A DNA stretch of 64,000 nt from Bacteroidales bacterium H5 (GCA_001701225.1 DAAQ01000010.1:124001-188000), one strand, 5' to 3'. Positions 53,243-62,789 are shown, numbered from the stretch's first letter. Notes: generated from the sequence alone by a model not told the origin. Made by a program: numbers and translations.

Positions 53243-54244
53243 TTATTTCTTGAATGTTCGGTCGAGGAAATCGACTGTGTAGTCGACTGTCGAGTCGACC
53301 CAGGGGTGGAAGAACCAGTAGGGGTGGACGTCGACGGGGATGTCGTGGCGTTCGGCATGGATGCCACGCAGCCTGTATATCTCCATCAGGTGGTCGCGCC
53401 CGTCATGATAGCGCGGAAGGCCGCTGTTGATGAAGCATATAGGTGCCGAGGCATCGGTGATCCAGTTTATGGCCGAGGCGTGTTCCCAGTTGGCGGGCGA
53501 ATCCTCGTATAGGCCACCGAGCCACAGGGCGTTGACGGGCATCTTGCCTTTGGTCTCGAGGCGCTGCCGTGCGTCGGCGATATTGTTGTCAGACACGAAG
53601 GTGGCTATGCCGTCCATGCTCACGATGGCCTGTACGTCGGCCGATACGTCGGAGAGGCGTCCGTCACCCTTGTGTGTGTCGAGGCCGTTTGTCACGCCTG
53701 TAAGCGTGGCGAGCTGCGCTCCCGCCGAACATCCCGATACGGCAATCCTGTCCGGGTCTATGCCATATTGCGCGGCATTCTTGCGCACCCATCTCACGGC
53801 AGCCTTGATGTCGTTGAACCCGGCGGGATAGACTGCCTCAGGGATGAGGCGGTATTCGACGGGGATTGTCACGTATCCCTTGGCGGCTATCATCTGCGCC
53901 ATAGGCACCTGAAGTGACTTGTCGCCTGAGTTCCAGCCGCCGCCGTGTATCATTATCAGGGCCGGATATGTCTTGCCGTCGTCAGGACGGAAGATGTCTA
54001 CATGCAGGTCGCGGTCGCCGTAGGGAGTGTCCTTGAGTGTGGAATAGACTACATTCTCATAGGCTTTCACGCCGTCGGGGAGCTTTGCGGGAGCAAGTAC
54101 GACTTCGGGATGGTTCTTGCGTACCTTAAGGTAAGTTGACCAGGCTGTGAACGATGTGTCACGTGGCACGGCGTCGCCAGCCGTGGCGGCTGATGCAGTC
54201 AGCATGGCCGCAGCGAGAAGGGTTGTTGCGCTAAGTATTTTCAT
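53243..54244 (-). CDS. Secreted alpha/beta hydrolase, probable carbohydrate esterase
   Basis: The 333-residue protein has a signal peptide (MKILSATTLLAAAMLTASAATA) and an esterase/lipase fold: oxyanion motif MIHGGGWNSGDK, nucleophile Ser in VSGCSAGAQLATLTG, and a C-terminal His in VHPYWFFHPWVD. The family deacylates esters. Position at the end of a pectin locus suggests removal of acetyl or methyl groups from pectin, but sequence alone does not prove it. It follows the PL1 gene by 80 bp on the same strand, with a strong terminator between. Confidence 0.82.
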   Translation of the reverse strand: MKILSATTLLAAAMLTASAATAGDAVPRDTSFTAWSTYLKVRKNHPEVVLAPAKLPDGVKAYENVVYSTLKDTPYGDRDLHVDIFRPDDGKTYPALIMIHGGGWNSGDKSLQVPMAQMIAAKGYVTIPVEYRLIPEAVYPAGFNDIKAAVRWVRKNAAQYGIDPDRIAVSGCSAGAQLATLTGVTNGLDTHKGDGRLSDVSADVQAIVSMDGIATFVSDNNIADARQRLETKGKMPVNALWLGGLYEDSPANWEHASAINWITDASAPICFINSGLPRYHDGRDHLMEIYRLRGIHAERHDIPVDVHPYWFFHPWVDSTVDYTVDFLDRTFKK

Positions 54245-54270
54245 GGAGTGATGATGATTTAAAGAAATAA

Positions 54271-54303
54271 GGCCAATAGGACCTGTCTGCGGTCCTATTG
54301 GTC
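54271..54303 (-). terminator. Terminator of the PL1 gene
   Basis: GGCCAATAGGACC (54271-54283) pairs with GGTCCTATTGGTC (54291-54303), 13 bp with one G-T pair and a 7-nt loop. On the minus strand the T-rich TTATTTCTTT follows. It lies between PL1 and the esterase, which therefore may depend on readthrough. Confidence 0.82.
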
Positions 54304-54324
54304 TTGATTATATTCTCAATTGGG

Positions 54325-56082
54325 TCACTTGTAGACCTTGTCGGTCACGATGCTGCCGTCGCTGTAGACGGTGCGGCGGATGCTGATGCCCTGCGCGGGT
54401 TCGGCGAGGCGGATGCCGTTGAGGTTATAGTACTCGATTGAGAGCACATCTCCCTTGGATGCCTCGATTTCACCGATGCCCGATTGTCCGGCCTCGGGCC
54501 AGTACTCGTCGAATGATGCGGTGGCACCGTCGTTACCACCCTTCATGATACTCTCGACAATAGAATGCAGATAAATCTCGAGGTTGGTGTAATAGCCCTT
54601 GGGGTCAAGTGTGGTGGCATTGCCGTCGCTTGCCAGCGATGGGTTGAGGCCGTGGGCGGTCTCCCACTCGTCGGGTATGCCGTCCTTGTCGGTGTCCCAG
54701 TTGGCGGGGCGGCTCTCTGCAAGGAGGTCGGGATATGAGGGACGCGTCGCAATCTGCTCACCTTCGGGGTCGTTGATGAAATCGGATATTCCGGCTACCT
54801 TGGCAATCTCACCGGTATAGGTTGCTGTGCCTGTGCGTGCTTCTTCCATATATCGGGCGTCTGTGGCGTCGCGCCAGAGGCTTGCGCCGGCATATTCAAG
54901 AACCTTGTCGTATGCCACCGGGGATGTGTGGGTGGTGACATCGCCGGGTCCTGTCTCTGCATCGAGCTTGAGCTTGACGCAGTCTGTGCCGCTGATGGTG
55001 ACATATTCTACGTTGTTGCCGAAATGATGGCTCGGATCCTTTATATACCTCTCTCCGCCTTGAGTGAGCAGGCCGCTGTCATACCTGACGCCATCCCAGT
55101 CGAAATTCTCGGGGTTGGATGCTGCGGTGACATAGTTGCCGTCTATGAAATAGCGCGATGCAAGTCCGTAGAGCTCGGGATGCTCGGAGCTGGCGTTGCC
55201 GGACGATGCCACCGAGACAGCGGTGACGCGTGTCTTGTTCTTGGTGCCGGGACCAGCCTTGTAATAGTTGTTGACGATGTTGACATATCCGCCGCCGGGA
55301 CCTCCGTAGCAGCCGTCGCCGTTGCCCCAGTTGTATATGACGCAGTTGCGGAAATCCACGCGCTCGGCATCAACGGTCGAACTGTATTTCTCCTTGTCAT
55401 AGCCGTCCCAGCCATAGCGGGCTCCGTTGAATCGGGGCGCGCGGTTCTGGACATGAGCGATGAAATTGTGGTGGAAAGAGGCGTTCTTGCCTCCCCAGAT
55501 GCCTCCATACGAGTGTGCGCCCTTAGAGTGTCCGGGATTGGCCAGGCCTTCGGCTACGGTGCACCACTGGAGGGTGAAATCGCGGTTGTCATAGAACGAG
55601 GCCACCTCGTCGATGCTCCACGACAGGGAACAGTGGTCGAGTATGATGTTTGAGTAGTTTCTGGTGAAGGCGGCATCAGCACCGTCGTTGACATCCTTGA
55701 CCTGCGAACGGCGCATACGTAGGAAACGTATTATGATATTGTCTCCGTTGGGGCGCACGGTATAGTAACGCAGGGTGATGCCCTGTCCGGGGGCGGTCTG
55801 TCCGGCAATCGTTGTGTTGGCGCCTATCTTCAGGTCGCTCTTGAGGTCGATGTAGCCGCTCACGTCAAACACGACGGTCTTCTTTGAGTTGCCTGAGACG
55901 GCGGCACGCAGCGAGCCGGTGCCCGAGTCGTTGAGGTTGGTGACATGTATCACCTTGCCTCCGCGACCACCGGTGGTATAGCGTCCATGACCCTCGGCGC
56001 CGGGAAAGGCCGGAACCATGTCGGCGGCAAACGCGGTGGTGCCGCCGAGTATGAGGGCTATGGGGAGCAGATATTTTTTCAT
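54325..56082 (-). CDS. Pectate lyase, polysaccharide lyase family 1, with C-terminal sorting-like tail
   Basis: The 585-residue protein has a signal peptide (MKKYLLPIALILGGTTAFAA) and a right-handed beta-helix. Key blocks are PAFPGAEGHGRYTTGGRGG, VVFDVSGYIDL, NIILDHCSLSWSIDE (calcium-binding Asp and Glu) and NRAPRFNG (catalytic Arg). It cleaves polygalacturonate by beta-elimination. Near residue 490 is a calcium loop, DTDKDGIPDEWE. The last 45 residues (YYNLNGIRLAEP...GISIRRTVYSDGSIVTDK) resemble a type IX secretion-type sorting domain. The start is ATG 56082; the upstream in-frame extension covers the promoter. Confidence 0.9.
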   Translation of the reverse strand: MKKYLLPIALILGGTTAFAADMVPAFPGAEGHGRYTTGGRGGKVIHVTNLNDSGTGSLRAAVSGNSKKTVVFDVSGYIDLKSDLKIGANTTIAGQTAPGQGITLRYYTVRPNGDNIIIRFLRMRRSQVKDVNDGADAAFTRNYSNIILDHCSLSWSIDEVASFYDNRDFTLQWCTVAEGLANPGHSKGAHSYGGIWGGKNASFHHNFIAHVQNRAPRFNGARYGWDGYDKEKYSSTVDAERVDFRNCVIYNWGNGDGCYGGPGGGYVNIVNNYYKAGPGTKNKTRVTAVSVASSGNASSEHPELYGLASRYFIDGNYVTAASNPENFDWDGVRYDSGLLTQGGERYIKDPSHHFGNNVEYVTISGTDCVKLKLDAETGPGDVTTHTSPVAYDKVLEYAGASLWRDATDARYMEEARTGTATYTGEIAKVAGISDFINDPEGEQIATRPSYPDLLAESRPANWDTDKDGIPDEWETAHGLNPSLASDGNATTLDPKGYYTNLEIYLHSIVESIMKGGNDGATASFDEYWPEAGQSGIGEIEASKGDVLSIEYYNLNGIRLAEPAQGISIRRTVYSDGSIVTDKVYK

Positions 56083-56117
56083 GGATGTGATAAGATTGAT
56101 TTTTACAGATTTGAGTG

Positions 56118-56148
56118 CAAATTTATGAAATATTTTCCGTCCGGGCAA
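56118..56148 (-). promoter_or_regulatory. Promoter of the PL1 gene
   Basis: On the minus strand ATTG, ending at 56146, and TAAATTTG (56125-56118) are separated by 20 bp. No copy of the susC/GH28 operator word is evident 41 bp upstream of the -7 box. Confidence 0.6.
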
Positions 56149-56152
56149 TGAC

Positions 56153-58627
56153 TTACTCCCTAAAATAAACTCTTTTAACTCTTTCGGAGACAGATGTCAA
56201 CACTTCATAAGGGATGGTTCCCAGGGTCTCGGCCAGGGTGTCGACGCTGACCGAGTCGCCGAATATCTCGACACCCATGCCGGGGGCGGCTCCGGGCACC
56301 TCGGTCACGTCAATCATGCAGGCGTCCATGCAGATGCTTCCGATGGTGGGGCAGAGGTGTCCCTCAACCATGAACGAGGCATTGCCGTAGCCGAGATGAC
56401 GGTTGAGGCCGTCGGCATATCCTATGGGGATTGTGGCTATGACCGAGTCCCGCTTCAGCACTCCGCGGCGGTTATAGCCTATGGTTGTTCCGGCAGGCCA
56501 GCTCTTGACAGAGATTATCACCGAGCGGAGCGACGACACGGGACGCAGCGCATCCTGCGAGCCGTCGTGCATGGTGCGGACGCCGTAGAGCCCTATGCCG
56601 AGGCGCACCATGTCGAACTGATGTTCGGGGAAACGCACTATGCCTGTCGAGTTGAGGATATGGCGCAGTATCTTGTGCTCCGGGAATGCGGGGAGGAACA
56701 TATCGCAGCAACGGTCGAAATATTCAAACTGTCCGCGTGTGTACTCGTCGTCCATCGGGTCATCGGCAGCACAGAGGTGCGAGAATATCGAGCGAGGTAC
56801 CACATGATCCTGACCGCGCAGCAGCTCTATCACCTCGGGGAGTGTCTCGAGCCGGAAGCCGAGACGGTGCATCCCCGAGTCAATCTTGATGTGCACGGGA
56901 TACTCCCTGATGCCGAGACGTGCTGCCTCGGCTATGAGGCGGCGCAGGAACTCGATGCTGTATATCTCGGGTTCGAGGCGGTTGTCAAAGAGGGTCTTGA
57001 AATCGTCGACCATAGGGTTGAGTACGATTATGGGCATCGTGATTCCCTCGCGGCGCAACTGTGTGCCCTCGTCGTGGACGGCCACGGCCAGATATGCCGC
57101 TCCCTGGGTCTGGAGGGTCTTGGCAAGCTCGCCCGCTCCGGCTCCGTAGCCCGATGCCTTGATCATACATACCATTCCGGTGGTAGGCTTGACGAGCGAG
57201 CGGAACCAGTTGAAATTGTCGACCACGGCATCAAGGTTTATCTCGAGCACGGTCTCGTGCTGACGTGCCTCGAGCATGTCGCCTATGAGGGCAAACGGCT
57301 GCTCGGGGGCTCCCTTGATGAGGATGAGCTCGTCGCGGAAATCAGAGGGGGAGATTGCGGCAAGCATCTCCTTGACCGACTTGAAGGCACGTATGCCCTC
57401 GGGGAAGAGCGATGCGTGGCGCGCTATCTCCTCGCCCACGGCGATGACACGGCTTATGCCACGCTCGCGGCAGAGGGCCGCCGCCTCGCGATATGTCCCG
57501 GGGATAGCCTCGGGGGTGTCTGTGGTGAGGTCTCCGAGTATCACCGTCTTGCCATAGCCGGGTGTAAGGCGGCGGTTCATGAAATCGAGGGCCTGGGCCA
57601 GCGACGCGACATCTGATGTGAATGTGTCGTGGACTATATGGCATCCGTTGATACCCTCTATCACCTCCAGGCGTGTGTCGACGCGGGCCAGCCGGGGCAT
57701 CCTCGCGGCTATTTCCCCGGCTCCGAGGCCGAGTGCCAGCGAGAGGGCGAGGCAGTGGATGGCATTCTCTATGTCGTGGTCCGAGGTGAACGGTATAGTG
57801 AAGCTCCCCGAGGTCTTTCCCGAGAGATAATTATATGCGATTTCGGTACTGTCCCCTTTCTTGTCAATCCGGCTGATGAAGAGGGGGGCGTCCGGGGCCT
57901 TGGCAGACCATCCGATGCGATGGGCTACCTCTGGTATCACCGATGAGATGAGTGTGTTGTCGGCGCAATATATCACGGTGTCGCATCCGGCGAGCAGCGT
58001 GGCTTTCTCGCGGGCTTTCTCCTCGATAGATGTGAAGCCGCTGCTGTGCGCACCGCCTATGTTGGTGAATATGCCTATGGTGGGCCTTATCATGTCATGC
58101 AGCTTCTTCATCTCGCCGGGCATCGAGATTCCGGCCTCGATGATAGCTACCTGCGTGTCGGGGCCAATCCCGCAGAGCGACAGGGGGACGCCTGTCTGCG
58201 AGTTGAAGCTGCGGGGCGAGCGGGCGGTGTTGTATGTGCCCCTGAGCAGTGTATGTGCCCACTCCTTGACGGTGGTCTTGCCACGGCTGCCGGTTATGCC
58301 GATGACGGGGATGTGATATTGTGCGCGGTGTGCTGCGGCGATGGTCTGCAGCGCGTCGAGAGGCGAGGGCACGACAAGGAAATTGGCCTCAGGCATCTCG
58401 GCTGCATCGGCCGGAAGATGTTCGGTGACGAAATTGCGGACTCCGCGGGCGTATAGCTCCGGGATGAAATTATGGCCGTCGCCCGATGGGGTTCGGAGTG
58501 CGAAGAAAAGTGTCCCGGCGGGATGGAGCAGCGAGCGGCTGTCGGTGAGCAGATATGATATTTCGGCTGTGTTTGCCGGTTCCTTAAGGTTGAGCAGCGA
58601 TGCTATCCGGCTGATGCTATAGTTCAT
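56153..58627 (-). CDS. murF-alr: Bifunctional MurF (UDP-MurNAc-tripeptide D-Ala-D-Ala ligase) and alanine racemase
   Basis: The 824-residue fusion joins two peptidoglycan enzymes. The N-terminal MurF part has GITGSRGKTTVKEW, TARSPRSFNSQTGVPLSL and IFTNIGGAHSSGF. The C-terminal part is a PLP alanine racemase with the Schiff-base lysine near 488 in MIKASGYGAGA, HIKIDSGMHRLGF and VRLGIGLYGVRT. Such fusions are known in Bacteroidetes; they supply D-alanine and add the dipeptide to the stem peptide in the cytoplasm. The start at 58627 overlaps the upstream GSCFA gene by 11 bp, showing an operon with it. Confidence 0.95.
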   Translation of the reverse strand: MNYSISRIASLLNLKEPANTAEISYLLTDSRSLLHPAGTLFFALRTPSGDGHNFIPELYARGVRNFVTEHLPADAAEMPEANFLVVPSPLDALQTIAAAHRAQYHIPVIGITGSRGKTTVKEWAHTLLRGTYNTARSPRSFNSQTGVPLSLCGIGPDTQVAIIEAGISMPGEMKKLHDMIRPTIGIFTNIGGAHSSGFTSIEEKAREKATLLAGCDTVIYCADNTLISSVIPEVAHRIGWSAKAPDAPLFISRIDKKGDSTEIAYNYLSGKTSGSFTIPFTSDHDIENAIHCLALSLALGLGAGEIAARMPRLARVDTRLEVIEGINGCHIVHDTFTSDVASLAQALDFMNRRLTPGYGKTVILGDLTTDTPEAIPGTYREAAALCRERGISRVIAVGEEIARHASLFPEGIRAFKSVKEMLAAISPSDFRDELILIKGAPEQPFALIGDMLEARQHETVLEINLDAVVDNFNWFRSLVKPTTGMVCMIKASGYGAGAGELAKTLQTQGAAYLAVAVHDEGTQLRREGITMPIIVLNPMVDDFKTLFDNRLEPEIYSIEFLRRLIAEAARLGIREYPVHIKIDSGMHRLGFRLETLPEVIELLRGQDHVVPRSIFSHLCAADDPMDDEYTRGQFEYFDRCCDMFLPAFPEHKILRHILNSTGIVRFPEHQFDMVRLGIGLYGVRTMHDGSQDALRPVSSLRSVIISVKSWPAGTTIGYNRRGVLKRDSVIATIPIGYADGLNRHLGYGNASFMVEGHLCPTIGSICMDACMIDVTEVPGAAPGMGVEIFGDSVSVDTLAETLGTIPYEVLTSVSERVKRVYFRE

Positions 58628-59573
58628 TTTCGATAAATCTTTTGTACCCGTCGACGAGTTCAGGGTACTGACGTAGCAGATCGAGTTCCTTGATTTCGGT
58701 TTGCGCACCCGAGAACGACCTGTGGCCCAGACGCCGTGACAGGCGCCGTCCGGCCGAGGCTGTCCCGAGGGTGGCGGGAGTGAAAAAACTTTGCGAGAAG
58801 AGATCGTAGATATATCTCACGGCCATGGCCGAGGGGTGTTTCATGTCGTCGGCATAGAAGCGGTAGTCGCGCAGGTCGTCGTTCATTATCTCGTATGCCG
58901 GGAAATATATTGTTCCTTCGTGGTGGCGCATAACCGCATCTATGGCCAGATGCAGGGTCGCCTTGATGATGGTGTTGGCGTGCATTCCGTCAGAGAGGTA
59001 GCGCAGGGGACTGACGGTGAAGATTATCTTTGCCTCGGTGTTTACCTCCCTGATGGCCCGGACTGCCCGGTCGAGACACCCGATGGTCTCGTCGAGGTTC
59101 AGCTCCGCGCAGTCGAACATCGCGGACGGCATCTTGTGGCAGTTGGCTACGACCTGTCCTGTCCCCGCGAGCCTGTATGCTGTGGTGGTGCCGAGGGTCA
59201 GTATTATGGCTGATGCCCGGGGGAGGGTGTCGTGTGCCGCTGCGACCGAGCGTGTCATGAGGCGTGTGGCCTCCCCGGGGGTCGGGGCGGCATAGCGCGA
59301 GTGGAAATTCCAGTCGCGCCACAGTCCGTCATGCTCAAACAGCTGCGGAGGGTTATCATCCTCACATCCCGCGATTATGATGTCGATGGCCCGGGCGATT
59401 GAGAGTGGATTGTATAGCGGCCCGAACGGATTGACGATGACATCAAAGAGGTCGGCCCGCAGCTCGGCGCCGATATTGTCGCTGAAGCATGAGCCTACAA
59501 GTAGTATGGGGGCGGCGTGGCTCACCGTCCCCTTCAGTCCCTCAAGAGGTTTTGTCAGCGTTCGGAACTCCAT
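58617..59573 (-). CDS. GSCFA domain protein
   Basis: The 318-residue protein carries ILLVGSCFSDNIGAEL near residue 23, the motif that names the GSCFA family, and downstream VNPFGPLYNPLSIA, ILTLGTTTAYRL, FTVSPLRYLSDGMHANT and YFPAYEIMNDDLRDYRFY. The layout is SGNH-like, with Ser in GSCFS and a possible Asp-His pair near the end, so an esterase-like activity is possible. No signal peptide. It starts three bases after the small lipoprotein gene and overlaps murF-alr. Confidence 0.88.
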   Translation of the reverse strand: MEFRTLTKPLEGLKGTVSHAAPILLVGSCFSDNIGAELRADLFDVIVNPFGPLYNPLSIARAIDIIIAGCEDDNPPQLFEHDGLWRDWNFHSRYAAPTPGEATRLMTRSVAAAHDTLPRASAIILTLGTTTAYRLAGTGQVVANCHKMPSAMFDCAELNLDETIGCLDRAVRAIREVNTEAKIIFTVSPLRYLSDGMHANTIIKATLHLAIDAVMRHHEGTIYFPAYEIMNDDLRDYRFYADDMKHPSAMAVRYIYDLFSQSFFTPATLGTASAGRRLSRRLGHRSFSGAQTEIKELDLLRQYPELVDGYKRFIENEL

Positions 59574-59576
59574 CGG

Positions 59577-59945
59577 TCAATACAGACGGTAGACCCATGT
59601 GGCGCTTCCGTCAGACGGATAGAGGTAGAGGCTATAGCCGTCTATCTGCCAAAGGAAACTCATCGTATCCATCTCGTCGGGAAATTCTACCTGAAGCTGG
59701 TTGCCGTAGACATACCAGTTGATATAATAGCTGTCCGAGCCCCAGTCGTCCTCGACATAATATGTGCCGGTGCCGTTTGAGTAGAACGTGAACTGGTTGT
59801 AGAATCCGTTTAGGGGCGCCACCATCTGCCATGTGCCCACAAGCGGGTTGCCATAATATTCATCATCTTCGGCGCACGACTGCAGGGAGAGCGCGGCGAG
59901 GATGACAGCCATAAGCAGGGCCGTATATCGGCAGGTCTGTTTCAT
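59577..59945 (-). CDS. Small lipoprotein, lipocalin-like
   Basis: The 122-residue protein has a lipoprotein signal (YTALLMAVILAALSLQSC) and a short beta-rich body: NPLVGTWQMVAPLNGFYNQFTFYSNGTGTYY and WYVYGNQLQVEF. The VGTWQ plus F-x-x-x-G-x-G pattern is typical of small lipocalin-like lipoproteins in Bacteroidetes. The start is ATG 59945, after a good promoter; the longer frame upstream is not coding. It is first in an operon with GSCFA and murF-alr. The function is unknown. Confidence 0.8.
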   Translation of the reverse strand: MKQTCRYTALLMAVILAALSLQSCAEDDEYYGNPLVGTWQMVAPLNGFYNQFTFYSNGTGTYYVEDDWGSDSYYINWYVYGNQLQVEFPDEMDTMSFLWQIDGYSLYLYPSDGSATWVYRLY

Positions 59946-59972
59946 AGAATCGCGTGGATGTGTTTGAATGGA

Positions 59973-60003
59973 CAAAATTAATATAAAAAAACGAGGCCTC
60001 AAA
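59973..60003 (-). promoter_or_regulatory. Promoter of the lipoprotein-GSCFA-murF operon
   Basis: On the minus strand TTTG (60003-60000) and TAATTTTG (59980-59973) are 19 bp apart, a near-ideal match. Confidence 0.78.
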
Positions 60004-60051
60004 AAGAAAACCCTCCACACCCGCGAATTGTTCAGTATTTCTTTACCCTGT

Positions 60052-60726
60052 TCACTCGGGTTTATTCTGGAACATGCGGGTGAAGGCGCGGACGAGGCGC
60101 TGTTGGGCGTATTGGTAGTGGTTCCCGGGGACGAGCTCGAAACAGTCGTCAATGCCGTTGTCGTGCAGGTAGCCGACAATCTCAACGGTGTCGGTCTGTA
60201 CGGGTTGGAATGCCTTGATACGTGTCTTGGCCTCCATGTCGCCGAGCAGGAAATATGCCCTGCCTGTCTTCCGGGGCACGGGTTGCGACTTGACCCATTC
60301 CACAAAACCGTCATACCAGAACGAACCCGAGAGGGAGATGATGTTGTGGAAAGTGTCGTGCGACATCCACTGCCAGAGTGTGAAGAGACCCGATAGGGAG
60401 ACCCCTGTAAGAGTGCGTTCGGGATTGTCTGTGATATTCAGCCTCCGCTCTGTCTCGGGGATGACTTTCCCGACAAGTGTCGAGAGAAATTCGGCGGCAT
60501 TCCCCTTGAAGTCGGGAGAGCCCGGCGGCTCACCATGCGCGGGCCACGGTGTGAGGTCATTGTCCCAGTCCATGCCCGTTATCTCGACAACAGACACGTC
60601 AAACATATGTGCCGCATCCTGTATCCATCCTCCAAGGACGTCGAGAGGATAAAGCACATAGCATATCCGGTCTGCCGAGTTGCCGACAGCCCTGATGTTG
60701 AGATTCCCTATTCTGAAAGTCTGCAT
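60052..60726 (-). CDS. Esterase-like alpha/beta hydrolase
   Basis: The 224-residue cytoplasmic protein has the nucleophile elbow TGVSLSGLFTLWQW, a WDNDLTPWPAHG segment of the Fes/IroE esterase type, a GDMEAKTR segment (Asp candidate) and PGNHYQYAQQR (His candidate). No signal peptide. The start is the ATG at 60726, 53 bp after the comEC stop on the same strand. The substrate is unknown; resemblance to enterobactin esterase-like hydrolases is fold-level only. Confidence 0.75.
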   Translation of the reverse strand: MQTFRIGNLNIRAVGNSADRICYVLYPLDVLGGWIQDAAHMFDVSVVEITGMDWDNDLTPWPAHGEPPGSPDFKGNAAEFLSTLVGKVIPETERRLNITDNPERTLTGVSLSGLFTLWQWMSHDTFHNIISLSGSFWYDGFVEWVKSQPVPRKTGRAYFLLGDMEAKTRIKAFQPVQTDTVEIVGYLHDNGIDDCFELVPGNHYQYAQQRLVRAFTRMFQNKPE

Positions 60727-60779
60727 ATCAATACAACGCCCCGCCGCCGGGTTTGTTTCAAAGATTTCGGTGAGAATTT

Positions 60780-62765
60780 TTATCTCAGTACCAGCGGGGC
60801 GGGGCGGAGGGAGCGGACGGGGATGGCGCTGTCGGTGAGCTCGCGGAGCCAGCGGTCGTGAAGGCGTCGGTTGAGGTCGGCGCTCAAAAGGATTGTGTCG
60901 GGCCTGACGGCGCGGGCGAGCCGGATGATGTTGCCCCTGAATCCGCGGCACACGACGAGATACTGGGGCCCGCGCAGGGTGTCGGGAACCGATGTATGGC
61001 ATGTGGTGAGCATGACGCTGTGGGACCCGAGAGTGAATGTGACGGGTGATGTGACCGACTCAAACCGTATGGAGTCGACTCCGCGGCGCGACAGATATGG
61101 GGCGTAGAGGCGGTGACACCGTTCGCTCAGCGCTGGGATGGCGGGGGGACGGAGGGTGGTGAATCCCCTCATGCGTGTGCCTTCGCGCACAAGCAGCGTG
61201 GTCCCGGCGGAGGAGCGTGTGACGAACAGCTCGCTTTGCGGATAGCCGGGGCGCGATGTGACAATGACTGCCACCACACCGCATACGAGTGTCGGGACGG
61301 CGGCAAGAAGCCACACCCGTCTGCGGGTGATGACCCACAGGGCAATCAGGATAATCAGGGCGAAATAGAGCCACAGCACCCCCTCGGGCATCGCGGAGGT
61401 GTCGATATATGCGTGTGGCAGCGAGGCGAAGAAGCGTGCGGTGGAATCGACCGCAGAGTAGAGGGCATCTATGACGGTGGCGAGTATGGTGACGTGAAGC
61501 CCGATTGCCTCGAGAATCACCAGCAGCACGCCGCATCCGAGCAGGGCGGGGAGGATGAAGGAGATGATGAGGTTGACGGGGAGGAACCATAGCGGGAAGA
61601 AGCCGAACAGGTATGCTGCGAGTACGCCTGTGCCGATTGTGGCCGAGAGTGACACCGCAACGAGTCCGTGGATGGTGCGGACGAAGGGGTGTCGCGCCCG
61701 ACGGGCTGTCAAGAGGGGATAGAATATCAGGATGGAAGCCACGGCCATGAAACTGAGCCGGAATCCGAAGTTGTAGATGGCCGACGGAGTGACGGTGAGT
61801 ATGGCGAGGGCCGCTATGCAGAGCGCATTGAGCGGGGCACGCTCGCGCTCGAGAATCATTGTCACAAGCATCACCGTGGCCATGATGGTGGCACGGACTA
61901 CCGAGGGTGTCAGCCCGGTCATTATGGCGAACACCCACAGTGCCACAATCGTGAGGCCCATGCGGAGCTTGCGCCGTCCGGCAAGGAGCAGGGGGAGAAG
62001 CAGAAGATTTATCACCCCGGCTATTATGGCCACATGGAGGCCGCTCAGTGCCAGGACATGGGCTATGCCTGATGTCGAGAAGATGTCGCGCGTGTCGGGC
62101 GTGAGCAGTTCGCGGTCGCCGGTCATGGCGGCGATAAGGAACTGTCCCGCCTGAGGTGACAGGGGCGAATAGGCGATGAGGCGCTTTACATCGTGGCGGG
62201 TGCGGCGTATCGAGGCGAGAGGGCCCTCCTGCGGGATGACTGCCGTTATGCTGTCTGAGGGGACTACGGCCGTTGCCACAACGCCGCGCCTGCGCAGAGG
62301 TGCGGTGTAGTCAACCTCGTCGGGGAGGTCGCGGGGGTCGGCGAGCGGCGCAAGCGGTGCGTGGAATGTGATGCGGTCGGTGTCGTCGATGTCGGGCAAT
62401 ATGCCCGGTATCATCAGCCGGGCCTTGAAGTCGCGGCACGGTCTGCCGCCGCAAGAGTCAATCCTTGCCACAAGGGTTTGCGAGCCGTCTGTCTCCTGTC
62501 TCTCGAGCACCTGTGCCGAATATCTCCGCGACACACTGTCGGGCATTCCACCTGGTATTTCCGGGGCGTCGGCCATCCCGGCGATGATTCCGGCCATGAG
62601 CCCGAGGAGGGCGATTCCCCACGACCTCTGCCGCCTGACAAAGAGTATTACGGCCAATATGGCGGATACAATCAACCCCTGCCGGCCCAGTCCGGCTCCG
62701 TAGAGGAGCAGTCCGGCGGCATACGCCGCGGTCAGGGGCAGCAGGGGGAAGAGGGAGAGATTCAA
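60780..62765 (-). CDS. comEC: ComEC/Rec2-family DNA uptake membrane protein
   Basis: The 661-residue protein has many membrane helices and the ComEC competence domain: FSTSGIAHVLALSGLHVAII, GLTPSVVRATIMATVML, NLIISFILPALL. The C-terminal region (MRGFTTLRPP...RRGVDSIRF) sits where the metallo-beta-lactamase domain would be but lacks HxHxDH, so only a degenerate remnant may be present. The start is TTG (62765), the only acceptable start after an in-frame stop. It follows the YeiH-like gene by 24 bp. ComEC forms the inner-membrane channel for transforming DNA; whether this strain is competent is not shown. Confidence 0.88.
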   Translation of the reverse strand: MNLSLFPLLPLTAAYAAGLLLYGAGLGRQGLIVSAILAVILFVRRQRSWGIALLGLMAGIIAGMADAPEIPGGMPDSVSRRYSAQVLERQETDGSQTLVARIDSCGGRPCRDFKARLMIPGILPDIDDTDRITFHAPLAPLADPRDLPDEVDYTAPLRRRGVVATAVVPSDSITAVIPQEGPLASIRRTRHDVKRLIAYSPLSPQAGQFLIAAMTGDRELLTPDTRDIFSTSGIAHVLALSGLHVAIIAGVINLLLLPLLLAGRRKLRMGLTIVALWVFAIMTGLTPSVVRATIMATVMLVTMILERERAPLNALCIAALAILTVTPSAIYNFGFRLSFMAVASILIFYPLLTARRARHPFVRTIHGLVAVSLSATIGTGVLAAYLFGFFPLWFLPVNLIISFILPALLGCGVLLVILEAIGLHVTILATVIDALYSAVDSTARFFASLPHAYIDTSAMPEGVLWLYFALIILIALWVITRRRVWLLAAVPTLVCGVVAVIVTSRPGYPQSELFVTRSSAGTTLLVREGTRMRGFTTLRPPAIPALSERCHRLYAPYLSRRGVDSIRFESVTSPVTFTLGSHSVMLTTCHTSVPDTLRGPQYLVVCRGFRGNIIRLARAVRPDTILLSADLNRRLHDRWLRELTDSAIPVRSLRPAPLVLR

Positions 62766-62789
62766 GGATTGTATCGGTTGGGTGATGTG

